Origin: Osedax fenrisi
Lineage: Eukaryota; Annelida; Polychaeta; Sabellida; Siboglinidae
Assembly (NCBI GenBank): GCA_964019155.1
Contig: OZ025246.1
Location: 4,460,566-4,524,565 of the forward strand
Reading direction: 5' to 3'
DNA: 64,000 nucleotides
Shown: positions 28,063-44,000 of the stretch, in pieces
How the letters are laid out: each line of letters opens with the position of its first letter
Position numbering within the stretch: position 1 is the stretch's first letter
The notes under the pieces: generated by a model
Databases searched by the model: none
Seen by the model: the letters and a program-made list of their open reading frames with translations, nothing else
Told to the model about the DNA's origin: nothing
Program-made: the position numbers and the translations under genes

Positions 28063-31000
28063 CAGTTATAGTAATAGTAATATTAATATTAATAGTAATA
28101 ATAATAATAATAGTTATAATAGTAATTGTAATAGTAATAGTTATAGTAATTGTAATAGTAATACTAATAGTAGTATTAGTAGTAGTAATAGTAGTAATAG
28201 TAATATCAAGGACATGAAATCTACAATCCATTTACTTCAAAAGTAATGATGTTATAATTTATGATCTGTACTCTATTATATTAAAATTATATGCATTATT
28301 TTAAAATAAAAAATTCCCTTATGGCCCCATAATGAAATTCGCGCTAATAAAACCCACTCAATCACGAAATAAAACTCGGTATACAATTTATAAGCTGAAT
28401 TCATGTCCTTTCCTCGATATTACATAATAGTAAGCGCGCAGTAATGAGTACTTTGTAATGAGGTCGTGACCTTCCTTATGCTAGGCCTGAAAAGAACGAC
28501 AATCAATATATCACATCTGCATCGCGGGCATATCAACATCAAGAAGCAGTACCCGTATTAGAGGTAATAATACCATATTGAACGATTTAACCAAGTTTTC
28601 ATCATAATAAACTATTATTACTTTGTTCTAATAAACTTAATTATTGTGCAATAAATAATATTTGTAATGAACGTAATATTGGACAATTTTTGAAAACTAC
28701 TTATGTTCTAAATTATAAATTTGATGTGAAATATTGAATTGAGTTGAATTGATTAATTTATTTTATTAAAAAATAAAATATATTTATTTGTGAGTTTTAC
28801 TGTATCTGTAAATATTAATATAATATAAAGTATTATATTATAAATCGTTTACTTAGTATTTCTATTATAACGTTTTATCTATTCGTTATATTGTAATGTT
28901 TCATTTTTTTCTTATAACTTATTATATTTTTTAATGAAATAATTATAAATAATTCGGAGTATATAATAGGAGTATATTTTTCGAACGCATCATTAAAATT
29001 TGATAATTTTTATATATTTTCCAATATCATAATAAAACAATATAGATTGTAGCATTGTATTATAAAGTAATAACACCTGAATCATCCTTAATAAGCCTAA
29101 TTCATCCTCCACCACCCCAGGAACAGTTTACCCTAAAGGACGCTGAACTCATGGAAACACACGAGATAGCTTATGAACAGATCTTCACAAACCTATTTGG
29201 AGACGGTTTGATGAACATCTCATATCTATGTCTACTACATAGAGATATTCACTACTGTATGTACTTATATTGCTATATTAATACTACTATTATTACTATT
29301 ATATTATAACTGCCTGCGTGGCTCAGTTGGCTAAGGCGTCATAAGCAGTAGGACGCGGGTTCAAGCCCCGCCCAGACCATTATAATAGGTCTTAAAATAA
29401 TATTTAGAAGTGATCTTACATAATTGAGTAAAATAAATGATTGGCTTCGAAGAGATTTTAGAGCCATATGGTTATAAGTGAAAATGTCATCTAAATTCCT
29501 GGATGGGATGAAAGGACTTTACCGAAAAAAAAATACAAAAAAAAATATCAAGGATCAGGCATCGAAATTAATGTATGACAAATGACAAATAACTTTGATG
29601 AAGTTATTTATTTTATTAAAGTATTGATGGATATATAATATTAGTACTATATGTATTGTTATGTATGTATTATAGTGATATCGAATGTGTCCATGCGTAT
29701 GTGTGTTCTGTGTGTATGGAACGCATGCAATTCTTTAATGTAATCAACACACCTCCTGCATGATTGTCATTATATTATTCACGTAGATTTCCAAAGCGAC
29801 GAAGTACAGGCCAGAATGAACGACAACTCTTGTTCCAGTTTCATGAATTTCTTCAGCGAACCAGGTTACCATCTAGTGCATGTGTTACTACATTCTATTT
29901 AATACGTTATTTATACGTTATGTCGTATGCAAGACTTATAATATTATTTATAAATTATTAAATTAGTGAGTTAAATAATACTACATGATATTAATGAATT
30001 GAGAGTAATCCCATCAGAGTAATACATTTATTTATATAGTCAGTAAAAAGTAACGATACAAATATTGTATTATTTATGTTAGTTCCTATAAATATCGGGG
30101 ATGGGGTTAAATATATTTTTCAGATACAAATACAAATACATTTTCATATATAATCAAATAAAAATACAAATATATAAATATATATATAATATTTTATTCA
30201 AATATAAATACAAAAAAATACATTATAAAATACAATAGAAATTAAAATATAAAAACAAAATTAAATTAAAACAAAATATATCATATATAATGTTATGTTT
30301 ATGGTATATATCTAATATATTTCATATATCTCTATAAAGGGTAATTATCTAAAAGCCATTATCTCGGTAAGGTCTGCTTCTATAATTACCCTGGTGTAAA
30401 AACCTAAATCCGATAATAATAATAATAATAATAATAATAGCAATCTCTGATAATATTAAGTACACATAAGATAATGTATTACATGAAATATACTATGTTT
30501 ACATAACATATTATTAATACTATTATTACTATTTATATTAATATTTAACTATTACATAAAATAATGCTAAATTACTACACAAGTCTTCCCTGATTAATTT
30601 GATCATAAATTACTTCGAAATATTTACAAAATTACTTCTTCCAATATTTCTTGTACAGAAAATAATTTTATATTTATATTTATATTCTTTCATATATATT
30701 TATAAATTATAAATTTATGAATATTTCAATATTAATATTATTATTATTACTAAATATAATTTATTTTCCCTTAAAGGTATTTTCTATATAAAATATAGAT
30801 TATAAAAATCTTGATTTTTTACATTCATAATTAAGTTATAAATTACTAAAAGTTTTTATATAATATTAGTTCTATGCAATTAACAATACATAGATTGTGA
30901 ATGTATTTGATGCTCTATTTGATCAAATACACCAACCACATCATTGATTACTCATTTATCATTAAACTACAAATACTTATTCCCTGATCAATATAGTCTA

Positions 31001-32023
31001 TATGAATATTAGTATTATAATTTTTAGTTTTGAATATTTAAACTATTAGATCAGGAGTTATGTATGAATGTCTGAGTTATTCTATCATATGTAGGGATGG
31101 TAAACGTTAAATAACTATAAATAGAAAAGTTCAAGCGCTCTCACTTCGGGCTATAACGCAGCTAAAATAAACGGATGAATTAAACTAAACCAAATAAATC
31201 AAACATCCCAAAAATATCAATCCGCAAATAGGATGGTACTCGTATTGAATACGGTATTCGTATGTGTATATATCGTGTAAATATGTTAATACGCATGGTT
31301 TATACTAGTGAGGTAAATGATGCCGAGCCTTTGATGCAGAGTCGAGACTTTTGGTTTTTAATGCCGAGCCGAGAATTTCACTTTCGGAAAAAATACGAGC
31401 CCGAGCCGAGACTCTAGCCAAGCGAGCCCGAGCCGAGACTCTAACAAAATGATCCCGAGCCGAGTTGAGATTTTAGGGAACTGAGACTGAGACTGTATCA
31501 TACTTTAGATTTACTGGCATCATTTACATCACTAGTTTATACGTATATTTGTCTAAAGGAATTATTTCTTATATACATGTTTCACATTCAGATTTTATTT
31601 TCATGTACACGAGTGTATAATTAAATCGCGCTATGCACGCCTTACGCATCACTGCGCTATGTATAGTTATGCAATGTTTGCCTACCGTATTCCTTATTCC
31701 CCAGTAATGTAGTATTATGTATTACGTATTCGGTATTATTTATAATTGGCGTTTATAATTATATAATTATATTATTTAAATGTTATTTAGTGTTTCCTGA
31801 GTTTGAACTGGTAAGTTAAGATGTTATCTAGGTCTCTGTTTTGACCAAGTATGTCCTTATAAATATTAAATAGTTGTTCACCATTATGTTCACCTTTCAT
31901 TGTTAATTCATGTATATATGATTATTTTTGTTTATAAATGTTTTAAAATGATAAATTTTTATAATTCTTAGAAATAGATAATAAAAAATAAGTATATAAT
32001 TTATATATTTATATATATAAATT

Positions 32024-32054
<31 letters not shown>

Positions 32055-35000
32055 TTATATGTATATATATATATATTGCTTTACAATTACTTATAATATT
32101 ATATCATAACTCAAAAAATAGTATATTTAGTATACATAGTATACATTTTAAATTTTTTTTTTTAAATAATTTAATTTATTATAAATATTCAAATTATAAT
32201 TCAATAATAAATGTAAGCATAATATACATAAGCATACAATATCATTATACTACTATTATTATATGTGTATTAAAAGATTAATCATACACAATGTAGAATA
32301 TTGAATATATAGAAATCACATACAGGTGAATTTAATATGTGAGATATATTAAAAAGATATTTAAATAAAAATAAATAAATAATTTTTTATTATAAAATAA
32401 ATTATTATACATATTATTAGTTAACTCATTTTTCTCAAAACTTTTTCATATCTAATTTAATTATAAATTTATTTTATAAATAAAATTTTAAATTAATTTG
32501 TTTATAAAAAATATATAAAAAATTTATTGTTAACAAAATTTATTTTCTTTGATAATATAATTGATAACAGATTCGAATAACAAATAATTTGATTATAATA
32601 TAATTATGAAAATGCATAGTTTGGTACATACTTAATGCATATTTTATTAAGTTTAAAACATTGTTGATACACGAACTAAAAGATATGCATTTAATTATAA
32701 ATTAATAATAGATTATTCAAATATCCTTTAAATAATTAAGATAATTAATTAATATATACATATATAATAATTATGGAAACATTTACCATTAGAGAAATTA
32801 GCTTAAAACACAATTAAACCGCACACTAATATAAATAAAGTAAGATTACGAATCGTAACATCCACCGAACGCGATCGTTTCATTGGACTAATCCTCGCCC
32901 TCCATTTCAGCTCTAGAAGGCGTCTCCGTCTTGGATACATCGACGACCTCGTCCAATCTGTCATCGCGATCTCGCACCAGGAGTCGACGTTCCTTACCCG
33001 GCGCCTCGAATCACACGCCCCTGTCCACCGTAATCGACCTACTCACCACTAGCTCGAAGCCGGCCGACCTCGAGCCTCCCGAAGTCGATAGTTCCGGAAC
33101 AATCGACCTCACCTGTCACGAGATACACGACGATAGCCACGAGTCTTGCGATATCGCAGCCTCCTCGACTAGCGTATGTTCCACTACACGCTACACGGCT
33201 CCTATTGTACAGTCTAATACCGTATCGTCTCAGCATGCTACCAGCACCGTAGGCTACACCCCTTCTTCCGCCCCTGACCCCGTAAGCAATACCCCTTCTT
33301 ATGCCCCTGCCCCCGTGATCAATATCCCTTCTTCTGCCCCTGCACCAGTAATCCACACCCCTTTAGCCCCCCCTAGTAATGTACAGGTCCAGCATCGCGT
33401 CGTTAACACCCGCCAATCATCAACTGCTCAAATAGGCCCCGCCTCTTCCGCAGCTCATCACGCCTCCGAACAATCCACAACCGTAGCTTCGCCGTACATA
33501 CAAGTAAGACAGGCCCCTATTCCGGTGGCTTCCACCGCCACTCCCCTATATCCCCAGTCGACGCCGCAGACCATTAAAGTAGTGACTCCACGCGTTCAAC
33601 CCATTAATGCGGCAAACGCGACTTTACTTTTGAGTAAACAGAGCATTGCCGCGCCTCATCAGAATGTGCTGCTTAACAACAGGCCAGCGACTGGTCACAC
33701 TATCACTAAGTTAAACCATAACGTAGTAAATACAGTTAGCCACGCCCCTTTATCACAACAACCAGTACAACTAAGCCACGCCCCTTTATCACAACAACCC
33801 GTACAACTAAGCCACGCCCCTTTATCACAACAAGCTGTAAAGCTAAGCCACGCCCCTCTATCACAACAAACCGTAAAGCTAAGCCTCGCGCCTACTCGTC
33901 AACAAACTGTAAATATTAGCAACGCTCATTCAACGAATCAAACATTAAAGTTAAATGCTGTTCCTTCACAACAACACACTGTACAAATTTACCTGACTCC
34001 TGCTCAATCTCTTCTACTGAAACAGTTACCTAATCGTCAAAACACTGCAATGGTAAGAAACTCCTCTGTACCTCAACAACAAATTAGCCACACCCCTTCT
34101 CATCAACAAACTAGCCACGCCCCTTCTCATCAACAAACTAGCCACGCCCCTTCTCATCAACAAACTAGCCTCACTACTAAACCTCAACAACCTATACAAA
34201 TTAGCCACACCCCTTCTCATCAACAAACTAGCCACGCCCCTTCTCATCAACAAACTAGCCACACCACTCTACCTCAACAATCTATAAACATTAGCCACAC
34301 CCCTTCTCATCAACAAACTAGCCACGCCCCTTCTCATCAACAAACTAGCCACGCCCCTTCTCATCAACAAACTAGCCTCACTACTAAACCTCAACAACCT
34401 ATACAAATTAGCCACACCCCTTCTCATCAACAAACTAGCTACGCCACTCTACCTCAACAACCTATAAATATTAGCCACACCCTTTCTCATCAACAAACTA
34501 GCAACACCCCTTCCCATCAACAAACTAGCCACACCCCTTCCCATAAACAAATCACCACAACGACGAGCCAAGCGCCCACACCACAACCAACCGTAACGGC
34601 AACCCAGCCACGCGTGACCTACTCCTGTCCCCTCACCACGATTCGTACGTCGGACATTTACGAGTCCACATCCGAAGACGAACAAACAGTGGTGGAGGTG
34701 GCAGCGAAACAAACCTCAGCCGCCGCGGCATTAGCGCTAGCCAAGGAACGATCGGTGACAGCGAGGAAAAGCTCGGCTGCGGAGCGAAAGAAAAAAGCAG
34801 CTTTAATGGTGGTAGCAAAGGAACAGGCAGCTTTACTGGTAGCGAAGGAAAAGGCAGCATTAACGTTAGCGAAGGAACAGTCAGCTTTACTGTTAGCAAA
34901 GAAACAGGCAGCATTAAAGGTAGCGAATGAAAAGGCAGCATTAACGTTAGCAAAGGAACGGGCAGCCTTACTGTTTGCAAAGAAACAGGCAGCATTAATG

Positions 35001-38000
35001 GTACTGAATGAAAAGGCAGCATTAATGGTAGCGAATGAACGGGCAGAATTAGCGAAATTCACGTTAGCCGAGCAAACCGCCTGGGAAAAAGCTGTAGCGG
35101 CCGAGGAAGCAGTACAGGCCGCCATACAGGATAGCTACGTCTACCTCGGCAAGAAGGTACGTCGTAAGAAACAACAACAACAACAACAACAACAACTAGC
35201 GCAGCCGAAATACAAACAAGAGCCGCTTACGCAACGGAAACAGCCGCCCGCGTCTAATCTAGAACTACTGTCATCACGAGTGGAACATCAACGCCCCCAC
35301 TCTCACCAGATAGCGCCGGTAGTCCCGCCTTCATCGTCGTCGTCGGAAACAGATCACAAAATCTCCGCGTTCGTCCGCATCGAAGACGTGTTATCGTCCC
35401 AGTACGACACCGCCTCGTACGGGGGTGATTCGGCCTCCTCTTACCCTCAGTACCCTTCTCCACTGAAGAAACGCCCCCTCAGGGAAGGCTTCCTCGCCGA
35501 TAACGAACACCTTCGCGAAGATCTCTCGGAGAACTCTCAGAGGTTTTACCATCCAATCCGTATTGCATAGGGTAGTGGGTATATGTACATCCTATCTAAT
35601 ACATAGGGTATATACTAGTATATGTACACTAAGCTGGTTCGGCTCGATAATTTTTTTTTGAAAATTGGTGCACCTGCTATCATTTAATGTTTGGAGTATT
35701 TCTGTCATAATGGTATAATTTTTTGTTATATGTAGTATTAGCTTTGCGCCAGAGCTTTTAAAAATGCCTATAAATATTTGTCTATAGAAAAAATACCCCT
35801 ATTACCTATATTGAAATCACTTGACAATTACATTATAAATAATTCATTTTCAAATTTGTTTTCATTTTTATTATACTTTTTAATCACGAACCTTCGTAAT
35901 AATACACCTTTTTATATTTTATATAACCCCAAAACATTTACTAAATGACAAATAACAACATATATAGATATAATCGGCTAATCTTACTGATATAAATAAT
36001 AACCATAAAGATATTCGGGTGGGATGGAAGAGGGCGGGCGTGGTAGTCGTGTTTTTATCGTTATACTAACGGAGTGTGTTGGGTTTTGGGTTGGGTTTGG
36101 GTTTAGCTATACAGTTCGTATACCCCGACGTTGTTATGGTTATGTTCTCCTCACCTATATAATAGGTCAGCTGTCGTGTCCCTGATGCAGACACACCATC
36201 CGCCTATTGTTAGAAACACCAAATTGACAAGTCGCATTCGCTGTATTCCGTTACCTAATTCATATAGATATTATGAGTGTATTAATATATTTATAATACA
36301 TATTATAACATAACTCATTCAATAATGAATATTGTATAATGAAATTAACAGAATATATTTATTATATATATAGATATCTAAATATTTATAGAAATAAAAA
36401 AATTATCAGCATTTCTGAAAAAAGAAAAAAAATAATAGAACAAACTAAAGCCCCTGTCACACCGAAGAAATCGGACGATATCGCGCCGATATCGTAGCGA
36501 TTTTTCACCGATTTTCTCTCTCTCGGTGTGACACCCCCACCGATATCTTTTGATATCGCGATGAATATCGATATTCATCATTTAGAGATATCTCTAAATA
36601 TTTAGAGATTTCTCAACGATTTCTTTACTGCGCATGTTTCTAAAACATGCGCAGTAACGAAATAAATAAAATGCACATTTATAATTTGAAATTAATATTT
36701 CATATAATTTAATAAGCTTTCCAATGATACCAAGTGGTATAAAATTATATAAAAATTATATAAAATCATATAAAATTAATTTTATTATAATAGCATCATT
36801 ATAAAAATCTCATTCTCGTTTGAGAACAGTTCGTAACTACTATGTAACCTAGTTACTTAATAATTTTGTAATAACGAACGCGCTATTTTAAAATTGGTGT
36901 AAACCATTGGTGCTATTTCAGACTGTAATATAAATGTTTACATTTAATTAATATTTGAATTAAATTGTATTATTATGTTATAAAATTAATATTTGAATTA
37001 AATTGTTTATTTATTTAAAATTTGCAATCATTATTTTTCCAATGACATTAAAATGCCGATTAGAAATCTGATTTCTCTAAGTTTTTTATCGGTGAAAAAT
37101 CGCTGCGATATCGTAGCGATATCGGCCATTATTTTGGTGTGACATGGGCTTAATAATTTAAAATTTATAAAAAAATAAGATAAAAAGTAAAATATATTTA
37201 AAAAAATTTCTAACGATTTAAATTCTTTAAAAAAACCCTATTATTAATCCAGTCGATTGCAAAAATTGTTTTAATAATTCGTAAACTTCTTTTTTTTCAA
37301 ATATAAAATTTATCATAATTTTACATTAAAATAGTGAATAAATAACCATATGGTATACTATACATTATTTTTTTATAATTAATTTCATGTAATAGTACAC
37401 TCATATACTTATGTATATAAATTTATGTTTATATTTTATTATAAATAATTTTTTTTTAATTAAAATTAAAATAATTTATATTTTACCAAAATGTCCTGTA
37501 AATTTCCTGGAAAATCGAAAAAAAAATATTGTATAAATATTATCTTAATTAAAAATATATAATTCAAACTATAATTACAGATATAACTACTTAAAAAATG
37601 TTTAATGATGTTAAATCGAAGTTTCAAATATTTCCTATCTCCTCCATGTTAAACTTCCCATCTCTTCATGTTAAACTTTAATGAGGTGGCATAATGAGGT
37701 GGCTCTAATAATTAATTTTAATTTTTTTTTTTAATACAATTTATTATATTATCTAGTTCATATAAAAAAAATTTCAGCAATTTTCATAAAAAATGTACCG
37801 AGCCGAACCGGCTTAATGTACACCATATGTAATACATAGGGTATATAGTTTTATAAAGCCGTATACGTATATATATTTCATAATATCAATTTTATATATA
37901 TATATACATTATTTATACTTTATATATATATATATATACAGTCTCCTAATACCTATCTATAAGAAACCTCTTTATAAGAAAATTTGTGACAAAATTGGTT

Positions 38001-41000
38001 GGAATTCAACCAAAATATTAAAATATTAAAAACCTCTTTATAAGAAAATATTATTTAAGAAAAACCTCTTTATAAGAAACTTATGGTATACAAAATATAA
38101 AAAATAATTATATATAAAAATAAATAGAAGTATTGGATAAAAGTGTATATTGATAAAAATTATAGAAATTAATTAATAATTTGCTATCATATATTTTTAA
38201 TATTATATAAGATATTTTTGTTTCTTAAAGGTTTCACACCAACTCGAACACAATTATTAACTCTAATTATTAGAGGTTAAAGTTTAACTCTAATATTTAA
38301 ATCTCCGTAAAAGGGGTTTCACACCAATTCAAATGCAATTATTAATTCTAATAATTAGAGTTAATAATTGCGTAATAAATACATATAATCTAGAAATTAA
38401 GGAGATTTAAATATTAGATAGAAATATTAAAGTTAAATTTTAACCTCTAATTATTAGAGTTAATAATTGCAATATAATATATATTATAATAAAGTAAGAT
38501 TAGTGATAGTCTTTTCAAAAATATATTTATTTTTATAAAAAATGAAAAAAAATAATAAACACTAAAATTATGGTTTTTATAATAGACAAAATTAAGTAAA
38601 ACTACGAAATATCCACGTTGAAAAACCGATTAAAACAACTTAATCGATCCCGCCTTCAATCCTGCCCACCAATACACCCATTGTTACTAGTTACAAGTTA
38701 CTACAGTTACAACAACTAATGATTACCAACAACCCTACATGAACATATATTCATATTTAGCTATCCGTAGAGTTCCGTTGATTATTGATTAACAGTGTTT
38801 AACTGATTCTCATTGTTTACAGTACTACCACCATCAGCACCTCTGCACCTGTAACACACATATCTTCTATCTTATCCACAGGTTTCTAGCGCAACATCTA
38901 AATGTAGTATATTTATATCTTTATATTAGTATTAATACTATACTATATTATACTGTAACATTCTATATTATAATATACTATACTAGATTATATTCTACAA
39001 TGCGATACTATATTATATTACATTATACTCTACTCTACTAGACTACTATACTATTCTATACCATACTATACTATACTTCACTATAATATATAAATCTACT
39101 GATTCACTAATACTATTTACTCGAATACTTTTGAACATTATAATTACCGATATAATATTCTCCATTCCTTAACCTACATCGATGTCTGATTATAAATTTT
39201 AGCACTACACTCCTCAAACATACTGCCTCCGAACATAGAATACGTACAAAGGTTTGCCCTTATACTAGAATATATCCGATCTAGATTGATATGGTTACAT
39301 ACTAAAATACACTACCGACCTGAAATACAATATGTAATCGTATCTAATATATTATTTAAAATAAGTTTTCTATACAAACCATAAATAAGCCGATACTTTA
39401 TCACCAATATTGTACAACATGATGCATTATACACGAATGCATACCTATGCATAGATAGGCAGTAGAAAAATGATTTATTCAATTTATATAATTAATTAAA
39501 CATCTATTTATTATATTATTTTACAATTTATATATTAGTTGAATTAAAATCAAATAAATCGATTTAAATAAAAAAATACGATTTAAATAAAATCTAAAAA
39601 TCCGATTTTTTTGATTTTATTAAAAAAATCCGATTTTTTTCGAACCCTGAGGCGAACGTAACGTTATCGCCATACACACATTAGGTACGAAACAGTACAG
39701 GAACAGGCAATCACAGCCCCCGAGTCGCACCCCCCACCCCCCCCGCCTCAGCAGAACCCACCACCCCCTCCGCAGCAGAACCCCCCGGTATACGAGAACC
39801 AGATACGCAGCGCGATCGCGAAGTCGCCGCACGTTCGAAGCCTCGACTTCACCGCCACCGCACGACCTTTGACCCACACCCGTCAGAACCTGCTCATCAG
39901 ACCCAAGCCTGTAATAAAACCCCTGGTCCCTCAACCGGTGATTCAACGCCGACCGCTGTACAAGCGCAAAGCCGCGCTCGGCCCCATTCGAATAGCTGCT
40001 AAACCCGATCCCAACGCTACAGTCACACCGGCAGTTATTACACGGGTCACGCCTGCAGAGTATAAGAAGATCGCTTCGGCCGCAGCCAAGCTTATCCGAA
40101 GCCCCACTACCGTTACCCCCGTTGCCCACACTACAACTACTACCACTACATCGGTAGCCAGCGATAAGTCACCGCCGCCCACTACCACCGGGGGTCAGCA
40201 CCGTCGCAGCAGTTTCGATGCCTACTCACCCGCGTCCACCATCGCCGAATCTCCTTTCTCGTGCGTTAACCACGAGTCTCAAGGTTCGCCGCTCTCACTG
40301 TTTCCGTCGACACCCCTCCGCCAAGACCAGCCCTCCGACCAGGTCGCGCACCGTCGCCCTTCCGCCGTCTGCCGTTCGGTCAGGCGTATCGACCAGGAAG
40401 CGCACGTACTCGTCGCCCGGCCCCTGGAGGAGATCGGCGGCACTACGCCCAACTCTACGCACTTCTCGGAGAGCAGTATGTCTGTGGTTCTCGGCGATGT
40501 GGTCATGAAGGATGAACTCCTCTCTCAGGATGCTACCACTACCGCCGCCACCACCGCTACTACCATCGCTACTGAGTCGCAGTGTTCCAGATCTAAAGTC
40601 AGTCTACGCCCGGCGTTCGATGCCGTATCCGTCACCCCCACCACTAGGGGGCCCGGTGGTAGTGGGAGGGTGGGGCTAGCCATCGCTCACTTACCGACGG
40701 GTAAACTAGAAGCCATGAAACTCGCTATACGCGAAATGGACAGCAACTCATCTCAGGAACTTGTTAATCAGATGGATCGGTTACATAACGATAGAGGAGG
40801 AGGAGGAGGAGAAACTAGTAATAGAGAAGAAGAAGAGGATGAGGATGAGGAACAGGATGTTGATATATTAGAAAGAGAACTGACACCCGCTAAAGCACCC
40901 CCCACGAGATCTTCTGCAAGAATTGTTAGTCAACTACACTGATTATTAATAATTATATATATTATTTGACTGATTATTAATTATTATATATATTATTTTA

Positions 41001-44000
41001 CTGATTATTAATAATTATATATATTATTTTACTGATATTAATAATTATATATATTATTTTACTGATTATTAATAATTATATATATTATTTTACTGATATT
41101 AATAATTATATATATTATTTTACTGATTATTAATAATTATATATATTATTTTACTGATTATTAATAATTATGTCTATTATCTATTATTAATATTCAAAAG
41201 AAATAATATAAGAATAGTAATTATAGTAATATAATTATAATAATATTCATAATATGAATTTCATATATATCATTATACTGATTATTAGTAATTATATATT
41301 AACTATAATTAATATTCTTATGTATATTATCACTCTTAATCGTGATCATGTTCATATGACTGACGTGTGGAGCGAGATATAGTGTGAGGTAATAGGGCTT
41401 AGGTTACGCCTTTATATGTATACATGCCTTTATATATTACGTGGGGTTTGGATATGCCACTATTCATCAACGAAAAAATATATTGATTAAATACAATATT
41501 TATATACTATATATATATATTTGACTAATTTAAACTTTATCGAATACATTATTGTATTATCCACGGATAACGATTAATAATGTCGGATATTCATCGAATT
41601 GCAGATGTAATCACATCATTTTACATTTGTCGAATTTACCTAATTACATTTCGATTGAAAAGTGATTTTAGTGGAGTGCACATATGAAAATAACCGTATA
41701 GACATATATGAATATGTATTAAAGAGTGTCTAAATATTCTGCGTTTTCTCTAAATCTATAATAATTTGATATTTAAAATGATATATGTGTTGTAATCTAT
41801 TCCTATGTTAAACGAAACGTGTATATAGTAAGGGTACCAGCCATAATCTATTATCTATCACTAATTATGAGATAAATGAGTTTATATTAATGATTTGGAT
41901 GTCACCCATGTGAAATAAGGATAGTACAAATCTAAAATCTAAATATTCATCAACGCTTAGATTTGTATAATAGTATTATATAATCATATAACATTGTTTT
42001 ATAATATTCACATCATTATTTATAATTTATTCACCCTTAGCCCAAATACAACTATATATATATATATATAATAATAATATCAGAATATAGGCATGACCTT
42101 GGTAAACGAAGAAGCGCAATGCTTATCTAGTCTTTACCCGTTTTACCCATATTATATATATATATATAATATTATACCATAAGTAATAGGATATACTATT
42201 ATATTAGGATATATTAATGCACACTTTGTCTAACGACACACACACATACACAATCATTAAATACACAATAAGTGGCCAACTGTAATAATGACAATCCCTC
42301 ACAGAAAGCCAGTCGCAGAGTGCAGCTGAATACTATCGACGTTTACGACAAAACCAGTTAGTTAGAGATGGGGTACGGTAAGGGAGAGATACGCGTCCCT
42401 GCTAGCTTGTAGGTTAAGCTTAATCGCTAATAGTGATGTAAATGATGTAAATGTTTGTGATGTAAATGATGCAGAGTAGAGACTTTTATTTTCGGAAAAA
42501 AACGAGCCCGAACCGAGTCGAGACTCTAGCCAAACGAACCCGAGCCGAGTTTAGACTTTAGGTAACTGAGACTGAGACTGCATCGTTTACATCACTAGTC
42601 ACTACCCATGGCTTATGTAAGGTAGTTGTTGTAGAAGTAGATACTTTATGCCGAGGACATGACCTTATCTATCTATGCAATCGAAGTTTGTATTAAACTG
42701 GCTACTCTTGAATATGTGTCCTAAGATGGTCGACCATCACGTGACATATGCTATGTTTAATAACAAATATTCAAACAAATAATATTTAATATTAAATACA
42801 TTTGATTTTTTTCTATATACGCTTATAAAGTGCGTTTCGATTATATCACAATAAACATTTATATTATATATTTATACCGCAATATAAACGTTTAATTTGA
42901 TTAAATAATACTTTATATGTGATGGGTGACCATCTCAGGGTACATAAATTGAGTTTATAGGCCCGTTGAAGAAAAATCACGTGACCACCACTCTTGGTAA
43001 ACTATAAATGTATGGTTTTGCGTGAGTGTTTATAATCAATTGCAAATCACAGGCCTTTGAAGCTTCGTAATCGGCTCGTCCAATCAGATTGCTGTATAAT
43101 TAAATATAATGATCTGATTGGACGTCCCTGTTACTAGACTTCACCATCGCATGATGTGTGTACTACCAGGGGGCCAGTAATGCGATACAACAATCTAGCC
43201 TAGTAAACATTGACAGCCGAGTTCTAATAATATCCATGAGAAGACCACCGTATCATTTCCTTGCGTAACTATATAGTAGAGTAGAAATAACGAATAGTTA
43301 TTGTGATGTCCTTGGCTAACTATATCATATGGTTGTCATGATAATGTAGTTATTGTTAACTCTTTTACATTAATGTAATAGCTATATCCGTATATGAGTC
43401 ATAGAATACGACTTATACGTTAAACATTAAAGTAATAGTTATACAATGTAAGCTCGGCTCTCTCACACTCTTAGCTCAAAGTTATCGTTATAATACCTTA
43501 TTTGTTGTGCGACATCCATTGAGTGATACCCTTTTAATACAATACATTTATTATCGATTTAATTTATTTAATTTTATAGTCGAAATATTTATCGAAAGTA
43601 TAAATATTTCTTTGCCACTCTAACGATAACATACTATAATATTATTATTATTGACACATTATATGAATTATCAAACACACATAATAACCACTATTACAGA
43701 GAAAATCAGTCAAGGTATAAAGACCGTAATGCCCACTCCATCGAATACATCTCGAGCCCAACAGAAATCACTCGACACCCAGGGGTCAGACAAGGTCAAA
43801 CCTACACCGACACCACCGCACGTGGGGCCCCCTTTCAAGGGTAGGCTACCTCTACCCAAGGTCAAGGTATCACCGCTTCTCAAGGGCAAACCTTCTCATC
43901 CGAAGATCACCACATTACTACACCCGCTGCCATCACCGGCGCTCAAGGTCAAACCTCCCCAAGGCAAGGTCGCGGTACCACCATCACCGACGACACCGGT

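Noticed and set aside
29311..29380. Genuine tRNA gene (and similar heads at 54.9, 55.75 and 58.3 kb)
   Set aside because: A and B boxes are present but the acceptor stem does not close and all heads are followed by the same SINE body and tail.
33039..35463. Several minus-strand open frames of 70-155 codons
   Set aside because: They are antisense shadows of NPAT exon 13, created by its repeats and GC-richer codons.
39620..40508. Overlapping open frames on both strands around NPAT exon 14
   Set aside because: Only the frame with in-phase splice sites fits; the others follow from high GC content.
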